This document shows positions 61,320 to 64,000 of a stretch of DNA of 64,000 bases, piece after piece. This DNA is from Methylocystis iwaonis (GTDB lineage Bacteria > Pseudomonadota > Alphaproteobacteria > Rhizobiales > Beijerinckiaceae), in the NCBI RefSeq assembly GCF_027925385.1, contig NZ_AP027142.1, positions 2,214,001-2,278,000 on the forward strand. Reading direction: 5' to 3'. A program made the position numbers and the translations under genes. The stretch's first letter is position 1, and each line of letters starts with the position of its first letter. A model generated the notes under the pieces. That model made no database searches. It worked only from the letters and a program-made list of their open reading frames with translations, and had not been told where the DNA came from.

Positions 61320-61715
61320 TTATCTCGGCGCGGCGATCAGCATGATCCCGAGGGTCCAGACGCCGGCGATCGCGATCGACGCGATCCGGTTCCAGTAGAG
61401 CGCCTGCTCTTTCAGCGCCGGGTCGTGGACATAATCCTCGATGATCTCCGTGGCGCCCTGGCGGGCGTGGATCATGCCGATGACCCCGAAGAGAATGAGC
61501 ACGATCGCCGGGAAGGGATGGCCGATCTCGGCGCGCACGCCCTCGGGCGTCTCGCCGACAAGGCCGGCCAACCACCAGGCCGAAAGCACGCCCAGCGGCG
61601 CCAGCGCATAAGCCGAAAGGCGCATGAAGCGGGCGTGCGTCGAGCCCTCGTGATCCGAGACATAAGCGGCGCCCTGGCCGCTCCGCCCGCTCGTGAAGTG
61701 AGTCGGAACCGACAT
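61320..61715 (-). CDS. sdhD: succinate dehydrogenase membrane anchor subunit
   Basis: A 131-residue, three-helix membrane protein; [20 protein letters not shown] is the conserved N-terminus in alphaproteobacteria, and the helices begin [20 protein letters not shown]. The His/Asp of [10 protein letters not shown] fits quinone and haem binding. It is between sdhC (12 bases upstream) and sdhA (52 bases downstream). Confidence 0.9.
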   Translation of the reverse strand: MSVPTHFTSGRSGQGAAYVSDHEGSTHARFMRLSAYALAPLGVLSAWWLAGLVGETPEGVRAEIGHPFPAIVLILFGVIGMIHARQGATEIIEDYVHDPALKEQALYWNRIASIAIAGVWTLGIMLIAAPR

Positions 61716-61727
61716 TCGAGGCCTCCG

Positions 61728-62135
61728 TTAGCCGGCGAGAGACTTGATGATCCAGAGCAGCACGGTCAGGCCGACGCCGCCATAGAGGGAGGCCTGCGCC
61801 AGAAGCTCGCGGCCCTGCGGGTCCATGTAAAGACCACGATCCCAAAGCGCGTGACGGACGCCGCCGAGCAGATGGTGGAAAATCGCCCAGGTGATGAGGA
61901 AGACGATCGGCCCGCCGATGAAGCCCGAGGCAAGCCAGCCGGTGAGCGCATGAAGCCAGCCGCCAAAGCCCGCGCCGAGCAGAAAGAGCGCCATCAGCGC
62001 CATGCCGACATAAAGCCCCGCTCCGGTGATGCGATGGGCGATCGACATCGCCATTGTGAGCCAGGGCTTGAAGACCGTCAGATGCGGCGACAACGGGCGC
62101 GTTGCGGCGCGCTCGTCCGTTGAGGCGTTTGCCAT
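61728..62135 (-). CDS. sdhC: succinate dehydrogenase cytochrome b556 subunit
   Basis: A 135-residue, three-helix protein. RPLSPHLTVFKPWLTMAMSI and AHRITGAGLYVGMALMAL hold the family signature with the Ser, Arg and His for quinone and haem; FHHLLGGVRHALWDRG carries the second His region. First gene of the sdh cluster. The 197-base gap upstream to the MFS gene is where the sdh promoter must lie; none was clear. Confidence 0.93.
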   Translation of the reverse strand: MANASTDERAATRPLSPHLTVFKPWLTMAMSIAHRITGAGLYVGMALMALFLLGAGFGGWLHALTGWLASGFIGGPIVFLITWAIFHHLLGGVRHALWDRGLYMDPQGRELLAQASLYGGVGLTVLLWIIKSLAG

Positions 62136-62332
62136 GCGTATCCCTCTCGCGCGTCAGTTCGAAATGGTTCCGAAGACGCTTATGGATGGATAATTCAATT
62201 GGTGCGGCGCCGCAACCGGCTCAATGGCGCAAAGACGCCGGATTGTGTCGCAATAAAGACACAAGCCTGTATCCACAGGAGCTTTTGTCGCGGCGCCGGC
62301 TGCGCTCTCGCGCACTGGCTCGGTTCGGGTCG

Positions 62333-63544
62333 CTATTCGGCCGGAGCCGAAAGCGATCTGGACGCAATCAGAAGAACGCCGAGCGACAGCAGCGCGGCCC
62401 CGCCGCCGGCCGCAAAGGCGGCCCAGGGTCCGTAAACGTCCCAGAGCCTGCCGGCGAGTAGGCTCGCGACGAGAAGCGCAAGACCGCCGGTGAGATTGAA
62501 AACGCCGAAGGCCGTGCCCCGGAGCGCGGCGGGAGCCGTATCGGCGACCAGAGCGGCGAAAAGCCCCTGAGTCAGGCCCATATGCAGACCCCAGAGGACG
62601 ACGCCGACCCAGACGAGCGGGAGATGTTCGGCGTAAGCCAAAGCGGCGTCGGCGCCGATCAGCATGACGAGACCGGCAGCAAGCGGCGTGATCCGGTCGC
62701 CGCGATCGGAAAAGGCGCCGACGGGATAGGACGCGCCGGCATAGACGACATTCATTGCAACCAGCACCAGCGGGGCCAAAGCCTCCGGCAGGCCGACCGC
62801 CTGCGCCTTGAGAATCAGAAAGGCTTCCGAAAAGCGCGCCAGACTGAAGATGGAGGCAATCGCGACCACCAGCCAGAAACGCCCGCTCAAGCCCCGAATC
62901 TCGCTCCAATGAAGCGGAAAGCGCGCCGGGCGCTGGGGACGCGTCTCGGCTGGTTCGCTGACCCCGAAGGCGAGGACAGCCACGGCGAGAATGGCGGGAA
63001 TGCAGGCCACCCAGAAGACGGCGCGGATGTCGTCGAGCGTCGCCCACATGACCAACACCGCGACGGCGGGCCCCAGAAAGGCGCCGACCGTGTCGAGCGA
63101 CTGGCGCAGGCCAAAGGCCGCGCCGCGCAGTTCCGCCGGCGTGACGTCGGCGACGAGCGCGTCGCGCGGCGCGCCGCGAATTCCTTTCCCCACGCGATCG
63201 ATGAAACGCGCCGCCATCACCCAGTCGACATTGGGAGCCAGCGGAAACAGCGGCTTTGTCGCCGCCGCGAGACCATAGCCCAGAATGGCGAGCAGCTTGC
63301 GGCTCGCGAACCAGTCGGACACGGCGCCCGAAAAAATCTTGACGACCGAGGCCGTCGCTTCGGCCACCCCCTCTATGGCGCCGACCTGGGCCATCGTGGC
63401 GCCCATCGTCCCCACCAGATAGATCGGCAGAAGCGCATGGATCATCTCGGACGAGAAATCCATGAGCAAAGAGACGACTCCCAACGCCCAGACGCTCGAC
63501 GGAATAAGACGCAGCCGGCCGAATGGTATGGCGCCGTCGCTCAT
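62333..63544 (-). CDS. MFS transporter
   Basis: A 403-residue, twelve-helix transporter from the ATG at 63544; an upstream start at 63559 would add five. The motif between helices 2 and 3 reads FSGAVSDWFASRKLL, a form of the MFS GxxxDxxGRR motif, and RFIDRVGKGIRGAPRDALVA lies in the next loop. The wording, including ALWGLHMGLTQGLFAALVAD, resembles the YfkF/multidrug and metal efflux branch. Substrate unknown. It lies upstream of sdhC on the same strand with a 197-base gap. Confidence 0.85.
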   Translation of the reverse strand: MSDGAIPFGRLRLIPSSVWALGVVSLLMDFSSEMIHALLPIYLVGTMGATMAQVGAIEGVAEATASVVKIFSGAVSDWFASRKLLAILGYGLAAATKPLFPLAPNVDWVMAARFIDRVGKGIRGAPRDALVADVTPAELRGAAFGLRQSLDTVGAFLGPAVAVLVMWATLDDIRAVFWVACIPAILAVAVLAFGVSEPAETRPQRPARFPLHWSEIRGLSGRFWLVVAIASIFSLARFSEAFLILKAQAVGLPEALAPLVLVAMNVVYAGASYPVGAFSDRGDRITPLAAGLVMLIGADAALAYAEHLPLVWVGVVLWGLHMGLTQGLFAALVADTAPAALRGTAFGVFNLTGGLALLVASLLAGRLWDVYGPWAAFAAGGGAALLSLGVLLIASRSLSAPAE

Positions 63545-63762
63545 AAGATTGCCTCGCACATCGCTATTTGGAGAAGAACGCCGGCGCGTTCGCGCGAGCT
63601 TAGCCTGCTTTCAACTGGCGTGGAATCGGGCGGCCGAGCTTAGGCCGATTGGTCCACATTTTCACGCAGCAAGGAAGAATACGCGGCAGATGTAGAAAAA
63701 ACTGGAAAATTGCGGCAATCGCTCAAGGCGATCCCCCATAACCGAGAGCTGGGAGAAAATCG

Positions 63763-64000
63763 ATGCGTCATTTGATTTCTGTTGTGGCGATCAGTCTGTC
63801 CGCGTGGCTGACTTCCATGGCGCATGCCACCGATCGCGACGAGGAGCTCTGCAAACGCTCGAAAGACGAGAGGCAAGGCATTGCAGCCTGCTCGCGTCTC
63901 ATCGACCGCGGCAGAGGGAGCGCTTCGATCTATAAGACCCGTGGCACCTGTTATAGTCTCATAGGAGTTTATGACAGGGCCATCGCCGACCATAATGAGG
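63763..64000 (+). CDS. exported TPR-repeat protein, N-terminal part, cut by window edge
   Basis: The ATG at 63763 follows GGGAGAAAATCG. About 79 residues are visible: a signal peptide (MRHLISVVAISLSAWLTSMA, cut near AHA), then DREELC-like text and QGIAACSRLIDRGRGSASIY followed by YSLIGVYDRAIADHNE, which is a tetratricopeptide repeat. The protein is exported and probably a scaffold. It runs off the window. It is divergent from the MFS gene. Confidence 0.7.
   Translation, partial: MRHLISVVAISLSAWLTSMAHATDRDEELCKRSKDERQGIAACSRLIDRGRGSASIYKTRGTCYSLIGVYDRAIADHNE

Overview
This 64 kb window looks like chromosomal DNA of a GC-rich alphaproteobacterium, most probably Hyphomicrobiales (Rhizobiales). 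The evidence is gene content and order: an IalB-family protein, an HWE-family histidine kinase, a split sdhCDAB operon, lysC divergent from ubiG, folE-hisI, ruvC-ruvA-ruvB, ybgC/tolQRAB and ftsK/lolA. Short palindromic repeats typical of this group fill many gaps. A methylotroph or methanotroph relative is possible (there is a Hyphomicrobium-type three-domain NirK), but no C1-oxidation gene is present, so genus is not assigned. No rRNA, tRNA or CRISPR array was recognised.

Layout. 0-6 kb: partial TetR regulator, CPBP protease-like protein, ceramidase-like membrane hydrolase, two paralogous small proteins flanking a DUF4424 protein, lysC. 6-16 kb: ubiG, IalB-like protein, ppk2, M3 dipeptidase, PilZ, PAS and rhomboid proteins, CBS protein, patatin. 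16-26.6 kb: orphan phage-type DUF2190 protein, MntP-like pump, hisI-folE, Fe-S scaffold, and ruvC-ruvA separated from ruvB by an IS3 element and a Uma2 nuclease. A degenerate IS5-like element abuts the ruvB stop codon and contains a frameshifted glyoxalase gene. 27-37 kb: PepSY protein, a ParE-type toxin pair overlapping ybgC, PstS with a Pho-box-like site, tolQRAB, then MntA-HepT overlapping ung. 37-49 kb: GST, ChaA-type antiporter, a hairpin-rich non-coding stretch, an IS4 element just upstream of uvrC, nirK, a methyltransferase/HTH divergent pair, and an HWE kinase with a stand-alone receiver. 49-57.5 kb: YihY, ftsK, then about 2.7 kb of accessory genes before lolA, then asd. 58-64 kb: sdhCDAB with a VapD gene between sdhA and sdhB, an MFS transporter and a partial TPR protein.

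How it fits together. Core functions are DNA repair and segregation (ruvABC, uvrC, ung, ftsK), envelope integrity (ybgC-tolQRAB, lolA), aspartate-family amino acid synthesis (lysC, asd), ubiquinone synthesis and respiration (ubiG, sdh), and respiratory nitrite reduction (nirK). The recurring pattern is accessory DNA (toxin-antitoxin genes, insertion sequences, Uma2, VapD) lodged inside or beside conserved operons: ruvCA|ruvB, ybgC|tolQ, tolB|pal, ftsK|lolA, sdhA|sdhB and upstream of uvrC. Mosaic palindromic repeats occupy many of the remaining gaps.
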